Shown here piece after piece: positions 8,479 through 17,193 of a stretch of DNA of 64,000 bases. This stretch comes from Bradyrhizobium cosmicum (GTDB taxonomy: Bacteria > Pseudomonadota > Alphaproteobacteria > Rhizobiales > Xanthobacteraceae), in NCBI RefSeq assembly GCF_007290395.2, contig NZ_CP041656.2:2108001-2172000 (forward strand), in the 5' to 3' direction. The position numbers and the translations under genes were made by a program. The notes under the pieces were generated by a model that saw only the letters and a list, made by a program, of their open reading frames with translations, was not told the DNA's origin and made no database searches. Position 1 is the stretch's first letter. Every line of letters begins with the position of its first letter.

Positions 8479-9453
8479 TCACTGTGGTTCGATTCCGGCG
8501 GCCTTGATGATCCGTCCCCATTTGCCGATCTCGGACTTCAGGAAGGCTTCGAGGGCTTGCGGGGTTGCGCGGTCGGGCTCGACCGGCGCCATGCTGAGCT
8601 CGGCAAAGCGGCTGATCAGGGCGGGATCCTTCAGCGCGGTCTGGAGCGCGCCCACGAGATGGTCGATCACGGGCTTCGGCGTGCCGCGCGGTGCGTAGAG
8701 ACCATACCAGGTCGTCACGTCGAATTCGGGAACGCCAGCCTCCGCCGAGGTCGGCACATCAGGCAGCGTCGCGACACGTGCCTTGCTGGTGATGGCATAG
8801 CCCTTGATGGTGCCGGATTGGATATAGGGCGTCGGTCCCGTCGCGGGATCGCAATAGACGTCGATATGACCGGCAATGACGTCGTTCAGCGCCGGCCCGC
8901 CGCCCTTGTAGTAGATCGGCGTGAGTTTCGTATCGGTGGTGCTCATCAGCATCAGGCCGCAGAGCTGCGAGGCCGAGCCGAGACCGACATTGCCGAAGGT
9001 GGTCTTGTCGCCGTTGTTGCGGATATGCGCGATCAGTTCGCTGAGATTCTTGGCTGGAAAATTCGGCCGCGTCACGAGAAGCATCGGGACATCCGTGACC
9101 AGCCCGATCGGGGCAAAGTCGCCGACGGGGTCGAACGGCAGCTTGGCGTAGAGCGCGGGTGCAGTGGCCTGGCCGACATGCATCAGCAGCAGCGTATAGC
9201 CGTCGGGCGCGGCCTTGGCGACGCGGTTGGTGCCGAGCGTGCCGCCGGCGCCGACGACATTCTCGATGACCATGGACTGCTTCAGCGTCGCGCTCATGGC
9301 GTTGCCGAGAATGCGCGCAATGACGTCGCCGGGGCCGCCGGCGGAGAAGGGCACGATCATCGTGACCGGCCGGGAGGGGTAGTCGTCCGCGATTGCGGTG
9401 CCGCAGGGATAGAGCAGGAAAAACAGGACCAGCGATCGTACAACAAACCTCAT
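8479..9453 (-). CDS. Tripartite tricarboxylate transporter (Bug family) substrate-binding protein
   Basis: A 324-residue Bug receptor. The ATG at 9453 follows GGGAG, and the signal peptide ends near AIADDYPSRPV. Family blocks are YPSRPVTMIVPFSAGGPGD, ENVVGAGGTLGT, APDGYTLLLMH, TTFGNVGLGS, YYKGGGPALND, LPDVPTSAEAGVPEFDV and WYGLYAPRGTP. No membrane subunits (TctA/TctB) are nearby. It lies between the acyl-CoA dehydrogenase and the GntR gene on the same strand, suggesting it senses or delivers the substrate of this catabolic cluster. The cluster also has its own Liv-type ABC transporter, so the Bug protein could act as a sensor rather than a transport component. Confidence 0.9.
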   Translation of the reverse strand: MRFVVRSLVLFFLLYPCGTAIADDYPSRPVTMIVPFSAGGPGDVIARILGNAMSATLKQSMVIENVVGAGGTLGTNRVAKAAPDGYTLLLMHVGQATAPALYAKLPFDPVGDFAPIGLVTDVPMLLVTRPNFPAKNLSELIAHIRNNGDKTTFGNVGLGSASQLCGLMLMSTTDTKLTPIYYKGGGPALNDVIAGHIDVYCDPATGPTPYIQSGTIKGYAITSKARVATLPDVPTSAEAGVPEFDVTTWYGLYAPRGTPKPVIDHLVGALQTALKDPALISRFAELSMAPVEPDRATPQALEAFLKSEIGKWGRIIKAAGIEPQ

Positions 9454-9479
9454 CGAACACTCCCTGGCGGCAGTTCTTG

Positions 9480-10196
9480 TTAGTCGTCGGTAGGCGCCGC
9501 CTCCTTGGCCGCCGACGATTTTTCGATCATGTCGAGCGCAGCCACCGCGGCCGCGTTGATGTGATCGACACAGCAACGTTCGGCGAGGTCTGCATCGCCG
9601 CTCTGGATCGCGCGCCAGATCGCGGTGACCTCACGCAAGCTCTTGTTGATCCGCTTCGGTTGCGACATCGACGTGATCCGCAACAGTTGAATCCGGTCGT
9701 GCAAAGGCCTCAGCATCCGCTCGATGAAGGCATTGCGGCAGCCGCCGATCAGCGCGCCGTAGAAATCGGTCTTGGCTTCGAGACACCCGACCAGGTCCTG
9801 CCTGGCCGCGGCAGCCTTCAGCCGGGTCAGGGCTTCCCCGATCCGGCGCGCCACCTCGGGGTCGTGGAGCCTGGCGCATTCGCGGCCGGCGAATCCTTCG
9901 AGGACCGCGCGCGCCGCGTAGAGCTGGCGAGCCTCCTCGAGGCTGATCGTGGAGACCACGGGGCCGCGATGCGGCACCATGTTGATCAGTCCGTCTGCCT
10001 CGAGGGCACGGAGCGCTTCGCGGATCGAGGGGCGGCTGACGCCCATCATCTCGCAAAGCTCGCGCTCGACCAGGCGCTGGCCCGGTTTCAGCGTTCCGGA
10101 CATGATCGCCTCGCGCAGCTTTTGCGCGACCATCGCCCGGACGGTCGGGACGTCCTCGATGCGGAGCGTCGACTGCAATTCGCTACGTCTTTCCAT
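9480..10196 (-). CDS. GntR-family transcriptional regulator, FCD (FadR) subfamily
   Basis: 238 residues. An N-terminal winged helix at about residues 18-80 carries the GntR pattern (LREAIMSGTLKPGQRLVERELCEMMGVSRPSIREAL, EADGLI). It is followed by an all-helical FCD ligand-binding domain with EARQLYAARAVLEGFA, DFYGALIGGCRN and a C-terminal CVDHINAA histidine region. An AGGA box precedes the ATG. FadR-type repressors bind TNGTNNNACNA and are released by acyl-CoA or small carboxylates. A perfect match to that operator lies in the divergent promoter region at 20711-20721, upstream of the run that contains this gene, so this protein is the best candidate for its repressor. Confidence 0.92.
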   Translation of the reverse strand: MERRSELQSTLRIEDVPTVRAMVAQKLREAIMSGTLKPGQRLVERELCEMMGVSRPSIREALRALEADGLINMVPHRGPVVSTISLEEARQLYAARAVLEGFAGRECARLHDPEVARRIGEALTRLKAAAARQDLVGCLEAKTDFYGALIGGCRNAFIERMLRPLHDRIQLLRITSMSQPKRINKSLREVTAIWRAIQSGDADLAERCCVDHINAAAVAALDMIEKSSAAKEAAPTDD

Positions 10197-10219
10197 GTCC
10201 GGATCCTGGTTGGGAAAAG

Positions 10220-10960
10220 TCAGTACCGGTTTACAGGTAGAATCATCATTTCGGCAATTTGAACGTGGGCGGGCTGGTCGAGGGCGAAGACGATCGACCG
10301 GGCAATATCGGCAGGTTCGAGCGCCAGCTTGAACTGGTCGAAATAGTCCCGTTCCTTCTGCTTGTCTCCGCGGTAGCGGGTCAGGATGATGTTGGTCCTG
10401 GTCAGGCCGGGCTGGAGCTCGGTGACCCGGATCGCGGTCTCCGCCAGTTCGCCCCGCAGGGTCTCGGTGAACATGTGCACGCCAGCCTTGCTGGTGCTGT
10501 AGGCGGCCATATCCGGGACAATGCGGACCGCGTTGATCGAGCTGATGTTGACGACATGGCCGACATTGCGCCGAACCATGTCGGGGAGGATCGCGCGGGT
10601 CACGCGCATCAGGCCGATCAGATTGGTCTGGATGATGTTGGACCAGTCGTCGGCCGAGCCGGCATCGAACCGCGTTCGCCCGCCGATGTCGTGGCCGGCG
10701 TTGTTGATCAGGATATCGACCGGCTTGAACTGGGCCGGAACGGCGTCCGGCAGGCGATCCACGGCCTTTGCGTCGCTGATGTCGAGCTGGATCGGAAACA
10801 CGGCATTGCCTGCCGTCGCCGCCAGTTCCTGAAGCGCCTTGGCGTCGCGGTCGACCAGCACGACACGGCGGCCACTCTCCAGCAGCGCCTTGGTGATGGC
10901 GCGTCCCATGCCGCCGGCGGCACCCGTCAGCACGGCGGTCTGGCCCGATTGTTCAGTCAT
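10220..10960 (-). CDS. SDR-family NAD(P)-dependent oxidoreductase
   Basis: A 246-residue short-chain dehydrogenase. It shows the cofactor motif TGAAGGMGRAI (residues 12-22), LVDRD after beta-2 (favouring NAD), NNAG in ILINNAGHD, and the catalytic Ser-Tyr-Lys set (NISSINA and YSTSK). The C-terminus ends LPVNRY. GGGAG precedes the ATG. It lies 24 nt upstream of the GntR gene within the catabolic run. It likely oxidises or reduces a hydroxyl/keto intermediate; the substrate is not known. Confidence 0.9.
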   Translation of the reverse strand: MTEQSGQTAVLTGAAGGMGRAITKALLESGRRVVLVDRDAKALQELAATAGNAVFPIQLDISDAKAVDRLPDAVPAQFKPVDILINNAGHDIGGRTRFDAGSADDWSNIIQTNLIGLMRVTRAILPDMVRRNVGHVVNISSINAVRIVPDMAAYSTSKAGVHMFTETLRGELAETAIRVTELQPGLTRTNIILTRYRGDKQKERDYFDQFKLALEPADIARSIVFALDQPAHVQIAEMMILPVNRY

Positions 10961-10984
10961 CGCAACACTCCCATTCCAATGCTC

Positions 10985-11764
10985 TCACGCGACCGACCAG
11001 CCGCCGTCGATCGGCAGGCTGGCCCCGGTGATGTCGTTTGCGGCCGTGCCGCAGAGAAAGACGACCATGGCGGCGACGGCATTCATCTCGATGAAGCGCT
11101 GTGTCGGCTGACGCTCGCCGAGATATTCGCGGGTCACGTCCTCGACAGCACGGCTGCTGTTCGTTGCCATGGTAGCGATCTTGTTGAGGATGGCGGGCGT
11201 CGGCAGCGTGCCGGGGCATAGCGTATTGCAGGTGATGCCGCTGCGCGCCGTCTCGATCGCCACCGCGCGGGTCATGCCCAGGATCGCCGTCTTGGTGGTG
11301 ACGTAGTCGATGCGGTCCTCGACCGCGCGGCTCGAATAAATCGAGCCCATGTTGATGATCCGGCCCCAGCCGCGCTGCTTCATTGCCGGCAGCGCCAGGC
11401 GAATGAGGTGGAACGGCGCGGAGAGGTTTACGGCCAGCGCCTGCTCCCAGCGCTCGGGCGGAAACTGTTCGATCGCGGCGAAGTGCCTGACGACCGCGTT
11501 GTTGACGAGGATGTCGATGGCGCCGCAGCGATCGAGCAGGTCGGCCATCATGGCCTCGATCGCATCGCGCTGGGACAGATCGACGCCCGCGGTGATCACC
11601 TCGACGCCGAAGCGGGCGCGGAGATCATCCGCGGCCTGCTTCGGCGCAACGAGATCGTGAAGGACGATGCTGGCGCCCGCGCCGGCCAGCCCTTCAGCGA
11701 CGGCAAAGCCAAGGCCCGCGGTCGCGCCGGTCACGAGTGCCCATTTGCCCTTCATCGCAGTCAC
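10985..11764 (-). CDS. SDR-family NAD(P)-dependent oxidoreductase (3-hydroxybutyrate dehydrogenase-like)
   Basis: A 259-residue short-chain dehydrogenase. It has TGATAGLGFAVAEGL near the N-terminus, ILVNNAVV in place of the usual NNAG, the catalytic NMGSIYS and YVTTK, CPGTLPTP after beta-6 and GASLPIDGGWSVA at the C-terminus, the standard classical-SDR ending. The start may be the GTG at 11764 or the ATG at 11755; neither has a strong ribosome site. It is the second adjacent SDR (24 nt before the next), and its stop lies near the start of the neighbouring SDR. Two consecutive dehydrogenation steps, or steps on two isomers, are plausible. Confidence 0.88.
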   Translation of the reverse strand: MTAMKGKWALVTGATAGLGFAVAEGLAGAGASIVLHDLVAPKQAADDLRARFGVEVITAGVDLSQRDAIEAMMADLLDRCGAIDILVNNAVVRHFAAIEQFPPERWEQALAVNLSAPFHLIRLALPAMKQRGWGRIINMGSIYSSRAVEDRIDYVTTKTAILGMTRAVAIETARSGITCNTLCPGTLPTPAILNKIATMATNSSRAVEDVTREYLGERQPTQRFIEMNAVAAMVVFLCGTAANDITGASLPIDGGWSVA

Positions 11765-11770
11765 GCGTCT

Positions 11771-12151
11771 TTACTTCTTGTCGAGCTCGGCGAAGACGTC
11801 CTTCGCGTTCCGGAACGCATCGACGCCGGCAGGTACGCCGCAATAGATCGCGACCTGCATGAAGACCTCGCGGATTTCCTCCTTGGTCGCGCCGTTGGCG
11901 AGCGCGCCGCGGACATGGGTCTTCAGCTCGTGCGGGCGATTGAGCGCACAGAGCATTGCCAGATTGAGGAAGCTGCGGGTCTTGCGCGTCAGGCCTTCGC
12001 GCCCCCAGACGTAACCCCAGCAATACTCGGTGGTGAGGTCCTGCATCGGACGATTGAAATCGTCCGCGGATGCGATCGCCTTGTCGACGAACTCGTTGCC
12101 GAGCACGCTCTTGCGGATTTCAAGACCGCGGTCGTAAGTCGCCTTGTCCAT
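11771..12151 (-). CDS. Carboxymuconolactone decarboxylase-family protein
   Basis: 126 residues of the AhpD/CMD fold. It contains TEYCWGYVWGREGLTRKTRSFLNLAMLCALNRPHELKTHVRGAL and a C-terminal IYCGVPAGVDAFRNAKDVF. This is close to PcaC (4-carboxymuconolactone decarboxylase of the beta-ketoadipate pathway). No other protocatechuate genes are nearby, so the true substrate may be another gamma-lactone or the protein may have a different role. GGAG precedes the ATG. A clear paralogue is at 22221-22610 in the divergent operon. Each of the two gene sets therefore carries one copy next to an MmgE/PrpD or transporter gene. Confidence 0.9.
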   Translation of the reverse strand: MDKATYDRGLEIRKSVLGNEFVDKAIASADDFNRPMQDLTTEYCWGYVWGREGLTRKTRSFLNLAMLCALNRPHELKTHVRGALANGATKEEIREVFMQVAIYCGVPAGVDAFRNAKDVFAELDKK

Positions 12152-12169
12152 GTTATGCTCCGTTTCTTG

Positions 12170-13408
12170 TCAGTTTTTCGGCCAGAACGGCTTTGCCAGC
12201 GCGAGCTCGGGCGGGAACACCGTCACCGGCACGCCGGCCTGCCACTGCACGATGGTCATGCCGGCGCCGACGCGGCGGCCCTTCTCGTCGAACTTGATCT
12301 CGCCCAGCGGATAGTATTTCGAAGGGCCGCCATCCATGGTGCGCAGCGCCTCGCCGACGGCGACGCGGTCGGCCTTGCCGGCCTTCTCCAGCGCGTCCTT
12401 GATCACCCACATGTCGCCATAGGTGGAGATCGCGTTCTGCGTCATCCACGGCTCCTTGTAGCGGGTCTTCAATTCGGCGATCAGCGCCTCGTGGCCCTTG
12501 GCGCCCCAGCTGGCGACGCAGGTCAGCACGCCCTGGAGCAGTTCGGGGCTCACGGTCTGAAGCATGTCCGGCTCGGCGATCGCGATGCCGAAGGAGATGG
12601 TGGGCACCTTGCCCTGGCCGAGGCCGAACTCGTTCATCTTCTCGAGCAGCAGTTTTGCGTCGGAGATCACCGTCGGCAGGAAGAACAGCAGATCGGGCTT
12701 GGCCGAGCGGATCTTCTGCACCAGCGACGTCGCATCCGCCAGCGGCGGCGTGAATGTCTCGTCGACGACCAGCTGCAACTGGTTCTCCGCCAGCAGGCCT
12801 TCGCGCATGGCCTTGGCGGAGGCGATCGAGGCGCCGGTGTTGTCGGTCAGGATCGCGACCGTCTTCGGCCGCTTGCCCGAGGCCGTCTCTGCCAGCTTGA
12901 TGAGCTGGGGCAATGCCTGCTTCGCCTGCGAGCCCGCGGTGGCCGCGGTCTGGAACACGTATTTGAATCCGCGCTCGGTGATGAGGTCGGAGTAGGAGAG
13001 GGTGAGCATTGGCAGGTTGGCGCGCTCGGTGACTTCAGTCACCGCGAGCGTGAACGAGGACAGATAAGCGCCGCTGGCGGCAACCAGATCGGTTTCCTGC
13101 GCGACCATGCGCTGTGCGGCGTTCTTGGCCTTCTCCGTAGTGTCGCCGGAATCCAGCACCACCAGCTTCAGCTTGGCGCCGCCGAGTGCCTTGATCCCGC
13201 CTTGCGCGTTGATGTGATCCACCGCCATTTCGGCGCCCTCGCGCATCACCGTTCCCGGGCGGGCGTAGAGCCCGGAGATCGGGACCAGCAGGCCGACCTT
13301 CACCTCGGCGGGCTGCTGCGCCCATGCGGCGCGGGATGCGATCAGCGTGCCGGAGGCGCCGGCCAGCAACGTTCGTCTTGAGATCGTAAACTTGTTCTTT
13401 GCAGTCAT
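12170..13408 (-). CDS. Branched-chain amino acid-type ABC transporter substrate-binding protein (LivJ family), copy A
   Basis: A 412-residue type I periplasmic receptor. The N-terminus ISRRTLLAGASGTLIASRA carries a twin-arginine-like signal, cleaved near AWAQQPAEV. Receptor landmarks are VGLLVPISGLYARPGTVMREGAEMA, AQGGIKALGGAKLKLVVLD, DTTEKAKNAAQRMV, GAYLSSFTLAVTEV and STYGDMW. GGGAGGAGA precedes the ATG. It is closely similar over its whole length to the next gene, 13442-14692, 33 nt away. The ligand is not necessarily an amino acid: many LivJ-type receptors next to aromatic or CoA catabolic genes bind aromatic acids. Confidence 0.92.
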   Translation of the reverse strand: MTAKNKFTISRRTLLAGASGTLIASRAAWAQQPAEVKVGLLVPISGLYARPGTVMREGAEMAVDHINAQGGIKALGGAKLKLVVLDSGDTTEKAKNAAQRMVAQETDLVAASGAYLSSFTLAVTEVTERANLPMLTLSYSDLITERGFKYVFQTAATAGSQAKQALPQLIKLAETASGKRPKTVAILTDNTGASIASAKAMREGLLAENQLQLVVDETFTPPLADATSLVQKIRSAKPDLLFFLPTVISDAKLLLEKMNEFGLGQGKVPTISFGIAIAEPDMLQTVSPELLQGVLTCVASWGAKGHEALIAELKTRYKEPWMTQNAISTYGDMWVIKDALEKAGKADRVAVGEALRTMDGGPSKYYPLGEIKFDEKGRRVGAGMTIVQWQAGVPVTVFPPELALAKPFWPKN

Positions 13409-13441
13409 GACAATTCTCCTCCCTGAAAAGTCGCGCGGCGC

Positions 13442-14692
13442 TTACGGCTTCTTCGGCCAGAACGGTTCTGCCTGCGCGAGTTCGGGCGGATAAACGGTGA
13501 CAGGCACGCCCGATTGCCATTGCACGATGACGACGCCGGCGCCGACGCGACGGCCCTTCTCGTCGAATTTGAGCTGACCGCCGGGATAGTATTTCGAATC
13601 TCCGGCATCCAGCGTCCGAAGCGCCTGCGCGACCGCATTGCGGTCGGCCTTGCCGGCCTTCTCCAGCGCTTCCTTCATCACCCACATGTCGCCATAGGTC
13701 GAGATGACGTTCTGCGTCGCCCAGGGCTCCTTGTACTTGGCCTTGAGCTCGGCGATCAGGGCCTCGTGGCCCTTCGCGCCCCAACTGGCGACGATGGTCA
13801 TGATGCCCTGCACGATCTCGGGGCTCACGCTCTGGAGCATGTCGGGCTCCGCAATGGTGATGCTGAAGGACACGGTCGGGATCTTGCCCTGGCCGAGGCC
13901 GAACTCGCTGATCTTCTCCAGGCCGAGCTTGGCGTCCGACACTGCGTTGGGCATGAACAGCAGCAGGTCGGGCTTGGCGGAGCGCACCTTCTGGATCAGC
14001 GGCGTCGCATCCGACAGCGGCGGGGTCCAGACTTCCTCGACGACGAGCTGGAGACCTTCCTGCGCGAATAGCCTCTCCTTGAGCGCCTTGGCAGTGGCGA
14101 CCGAGGTCGCGGTGTTGTCCATCAGCATCGCCACGGTCTTCGGCCGCTTGCCGGAGGCCTTTTCGGCGAGCTTCATCAGCGTCGGCAGACCAAGCTCGGA
14201 CTGGCGGCTCGCGGTCGCGGCGGTCTGGAAGATGTATTTGAAACCTCGGTCGGTCAGCAGGTCCGAATAGGACAGCGTCAGCATCGGCAATTCGGCGCGT
14301 TCGGTCACCTCGGTGACCGCGAGCGTGAAGGATGAGAGATAGGAGCCGGTGGCGGCGACGAGATCGGGCTCCTGCGCCACCATGCGCTGCGCCGCGTTCT
14401 TGGCCTTCTCGGTGGTGTCGCCGCAGTCGATCACCACCAGCTTCAGCTTGGCGCCGCCGAGCGCCTTGATGCCGCCCTGTGCGTTGATGTGCTCGATGCC
14501 CATCTCGGCGCCCATCTTCATGACCTGGCCGGGGCGCGTGTAGATGCCCGACAGCGGCACGATCAGTCCGACCTTTACCTCGGCCGGTGTCTGCGCGCGT
14601 GCCACGCCGGCAAGGCCGACGGCAGCTGCGCCGGACAGCACGGTACGGCGCGTCAGTCCGTTCGATATCCTGCCCTTCGATGTCTTGTTCAT
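13442..14692 (-). CDS. Branched-chain amino acid-type ABC transporter substrate-binding protein (LivJ family), copy B
   Basis: 416 residues from the ATG at 14692 (GGGAGA upstream). A twin-arginine-like signal (GLTRRTVLSGAAAVGLAGVARA) precedes the mature start TPAEVKVGLIVPLSGIYTRPGQVMK. The receptor blocks match copy A nearly residue for residue: AQGGIKALGGAKLKLVVIDCGDTTEKAKNAAQRMV, GSYLSSFTLAVTEV, TVAMLMDN, FGLGQGKIPTVSFS, STYGDMWVMKEAL and a C-terminus QAEPFWPKKP. The two are evidently a tandem duplication feeding the same LivFMGH membrane complex, encoded immediately upstream. Retention of two copies suggests diverged ligand range. Confidence 0.92.
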   Translation of the reverse strand: MNKTSKGRISNGLTRRTVLSGAAAVGLAGVARAQTPAEVKVGLIVPLSGIYTRPGQVMKMGAEMGIEHINAQGGIKALGGAKLKLVVIDCGDTTEKAKNAAQRMVAQEPDLVAATGSYLSSFTLAVTEVTERAELPMLTLSYSDLLTDRGFKYIFQTAATASRQSELGLPTLMKLAEKASGKRPKTVAMLMDNTATSVATAKALKERLFAQEGLQLVVEEVWTPPLSDATPLIQKVRSAKPDLLLFMPNAVSDAKLGLEKISEFGLGQGKIPTVSFSITIAEPDMLQSVSPEIVQGIMTIVASWGAKGHEALIAELKAKYKEPWATQNVISTYGDMWVMKEALEKAGKADRNAVAQALRTLDAGDSKYYPGGQLKFDEKGRRVGAGVVIVQWQSGVPVTVYPPELAQAEPFWPKKP

Positions 14693-14724
14693 TTTGTTGT
14701 CTCCCTGGTCTTTGTTTTTATTGG

Positions 14725-15432
14725 TCACATGCCGAGATAGGCTTTGCGCACCCGGTCGTCGGCGCGCAGCGTGTCGTTGTTGCCTTCGAGCACGACATGT
14801 CCGGCTTCGAGGACATAACCGTGATCGGCGGACTCCAGCGCTTCCGCCACGCGCTGCTCGACCAGCAGCATGGTCAGGCCGGACTGCCGCCGGATGTCGA
14901 TCAGCCGCTCGAAGATGAAATCCGCGGTCGACGGCGCGAGGCCCATCGACGGCTCGTCCAGCATCAGGAGCTTTGGCGAGGAGGCGAGGCCGCGGCCGAT
15001 CGCGAGCATCTGCTGCTGGCCGCCGGACATGGTGCCGGCGAACTGGTTGCGGCGCTCCTTTAGCACCGGCAGCCATTCGAAGATGCGTTCGATATTGGCT
15101 TGCCAGTCGCGCCGGCCGCTCTCGGTCATCGCGCCCATTTCCAGGTTCTCCATCACGGTCAGCGACGGGAAGACCTGGCGTCCTTCCGGGACATGGGCGA
15201 TGCCGAGATGGGCACGTTGCGGCGGCGGCACCGCGAGAAGGTCGACGCCGTCGAACGTGATTCTCCCGCCGCTCGGCTTCACGATGCCGGAGATCGTCTT
15301 GAACAGCGTGGTCTTACCGGCGCCGTTGGGGCCGACGATCGCGACGAACTGGCCTGCGCCGACGTTGATCGACACGTCGTTCAGGACGGGCTTTGCGGAG
15401 TAGCCCGCGCGCAATCCCTCAATGCGGAGCAT
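14725..15432 (-). CDS. livF: Branched-chain-type ABC transporter ATP-binding protein (LivF)
   Basis: A 235-residue ABC ATPase of the LivF type. It has Walker A GPNGAGKTTLFKTI (about residues 34-47), the Q-loop region VPEGRQVFPSLTVMENL, signature MSGGQQQMLAIGRGLA, Walker B LLMLDEPSMGLAP and the H-loop area MLLVEQRVAEAL. It provides one of the two ATPase subunits for uptake of the LivJ-type ligand; the other ATPase is fused to LivM next door. The start overlaps the stop of the fusion gene by 14 nt, so translation is coupled. Confidence 0.95.
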   Translation of the reverse strand: MLRIEGLRAGYSAKPVLNDVSINVGAGQFVAIVGPNGAGKTTLFKTISGIVKPSGGRITFDGVDLLAVPPPQRAHLGIAHVPEGRQVFPSLTVMENLEMGAMTESGRRDWQANIERIFEWLPVLKERRNQFAGTMSGGQQQMLAIGRGLASSPKLLMLDEPSMGLAPSTADFIFERLIDIRRQSGLTMLLVEQRVAEALESADHGYVLEAGHVVLEGNNDTLRADDRVRKAYLGM

Positions 15433-17191
15433 GGGCCACCCACTTCTTGCCGAGATAGGCTTCGATCACGCGGCTGTCATGCGTCACCACTTCCGGAAGC
15501 CCCTCGGTGATGACGGCGCCGTGGTCGAGCACGAGGAAACTGTCGACCAGACGAACCATCGCCTGCATCGTGTGTTCGATGATGGCAATGGTCATTCCGT
15601 CGCGCGCCAACTGCTGGATCACGGCGACGACCTCGTCCGCCTCGCCGTGGCCGAGGCCCGCCAGTGTCTCGTCGAGCAGCAGGATGCTTGGCTGGCCGGC
15701 GATGGCGCGCGCCAGCTCCATCAGTCGCAGCTCCTTGGTCGAGAGCTCGCCGGCGACACGGTCGGCGACGGCGGAGAGCCCGACCCGGGCGACCGCGTCG
15801 GCGGCAAGCTTGCGGGCCTCCGCGTCGGTGCGGGCGCGGACATAGGCGCCGACCACGACGTTGTCGAGGATCGACATGCGCAGGAACGGCCGCATCACCT
15901 GGAAGGTGCGGCCGATGCCGGCCTCGCAGATCACGTGCGGCCGCTGGCCGGACATGTTGCGGCCGTCGATCAGCACCTCACCCTGGCTCGGCTTCAGAAA
16001 GCCGTTGAGGAGATTGAACAGCGTGGTCTTGCCCGCGCCGTTGGGTCCGATGATGCCGAGGATCTCGTTCTTGTGCAGCTTGAAGCTGACGTCCTGCACG
16101 GCCTTGAGGCCGCCGAAGGAGCGCGAGAGATTGCGGACCTCCAGAACCACTTCACCGGTCGCGGCGCGCTGCCGTGCGTCCGGCTTGAGGGGGGTGACGC
16201 TGACTGCGATCGTTTCCGGAGTGGCGCCGGTCGTCGCTGTGGACGCATTACGCTTGCGCAGGAGATCGCGCAGTTTCCAGAACAAGCCTTCCGGAGCGAC
16301 CAGGATGACGCAAACGATGGCAAAGCCGAAGATCACGCCCTGGATGCCGGGGATGCGCGCGCCGGCCTCGGCGTGCAGGATTTCGGCGAGCGGGATCAGG
16401 ATCACCGAGCCGATGACCGGCCCCCAGACCGTGCCGACGCCGCCGAACATCGCGACCGTGAGCGCCTGCGCCGACACCAGCATGCCGAACACGGATGCCG
16501 GGGTGACGACCAGCAGCACCTGCGCGTAGAACCCGCCGATGGCAGCGGCGATTGCGCCGCTCAGAATGATCGCGCGCAGCTTCCAGGCCAGGGTGTTGAT
16601 CCCTGCCGCTTCGGCCGCGGCCTCGTTCTGCTTGATTGCGAGCAGCGCCATGCCGAAGCGTGAGCGTTCGATGATCTGCGTCAGCACGATCGTGGCCAGC
16701 ATGATGGCGAGCCCCAGCAGCGTGTAGATGTGCGGATCGCTGAACTGCATGTAGGCGATCGGCGCGTCGCGCTTGATCGGAAGCGTCACCTCCTGGAAGC
16801 CGAGCCACTCGAACACGTAGAGAATGGCGAGCGGGTAGGCGAGCATGGCCAGCGCGAAGTAGTGCCCCTGCAGGCGGAAGGTCGGAAAGCCGATCAGGAG
16901 CCCGGCGATGCCGCCGAGCATGGCGGCAACCGGGATCAGCAGCCACGGCGAGATGTCGAAATAGATCTGCCCGAGCGCGGTCGCATAGGCGCCGATCCCG
17001 AAGAAAGCCGCATGGCCGAACGAGATCAGCCCAGTGTAGCCGCTGAGCAGATTCCAGGACAGCCCGAACACCGCCCACACCGGCACCAGCGTCAGGATGA
17101 GCTGGTAGTAGGAGTTGGTGACACCGAGCGAGATCCCGGCATAGGCGAGCGTGAAGAGCAGGGGAGGCAGGAACGAACGCATCCGGAGCAT
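15419..17191 (-). CDS. Fused branched-chain ABC transporter permease/ATPase (LivM-LivG)
   Basis: 590 residues. Residues 1 to about 325 are a LivM permease with about nine membrane segments and the family motifs SWNLLSGYTGLISFGHAAFFGIGAYA, RLQGHYFALAMLAY and IKQNEAAAEAAGIN. After a short linker (about 330-350), residues from about 360 onward are a LivG ATPase: Walker A GPNGAGKTTLFNLL, GIGRTFQVMRPF, signature LSTKELRLMELARAIAG, Walker B ILLLDETLAGLG and IIEHTMQAMV. The signature reads LSTKE rather than LSGGQ. The start is the ATG at 17191 or a GTG at 17197 that overlaps the LivH stop (GTGA). Fusion of the two subunits ensures equal amounts. Confidence 0.93.
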   Translation of the reverse strand: MLRMRSFLPPLLFTLAYAGISLGVTNSYYQLILTLVPVWAVFGLSWNLLSGYTGLISFGHAAFFGIGAYATALGQIYFDISPWLLIPVAAMLGGIAGLLIGFPTFRLQGHYFALAMLAYPLAILYVFEWLGFQEVTLPIKRDAPIAYMQFSDPHIYTLLGLAIMLATIVLTQIIERSRFGMALLAIKQNEAAAEAAGINTLAWKLRAIILSGAIAAAIGGFYAQVLLVVTPASVFGMLVSAQALTVAMFGGVGTVWGPVIGSVILIPLAEILHAEAGARIPGIQGVIFGFAIVCVILVAPEGLFWKLRDLLRKRNASTATTGATPETIAVSVTPLKPDARQRAATGEVVLEVRNLSRSFGGLKAVQDVSFKLHKNEILGIIGPNGAGKTTLFNLLNGFLKPSQGEVLIDGRNMSGQRPHVICEAGIGRTFQVMRPFLRMSILDNVVVGAYVRARTDAEARKLAADAVARVGLSAVADRVAGELSTKELRLMELARAIAGQPSILLLDETLAGLGHGEADEVVAVIQQLARDGMTIAIIEHTMQAMVRLVDSFLVLDHGAVITEGLPEVVTHDSRVIEAYLGKKWVAHAPH

Positions 17192-17193
17192 GG

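Noticed and set aside
11771..12151. Calling the carboxymuconolactone decarboxylase-like genes pcaC of a protocatechuate pathway
   Set aside because: No pcaG, pcaH, pcaB, pcaD or pcaIJ genes are present, so only the family name is justified.
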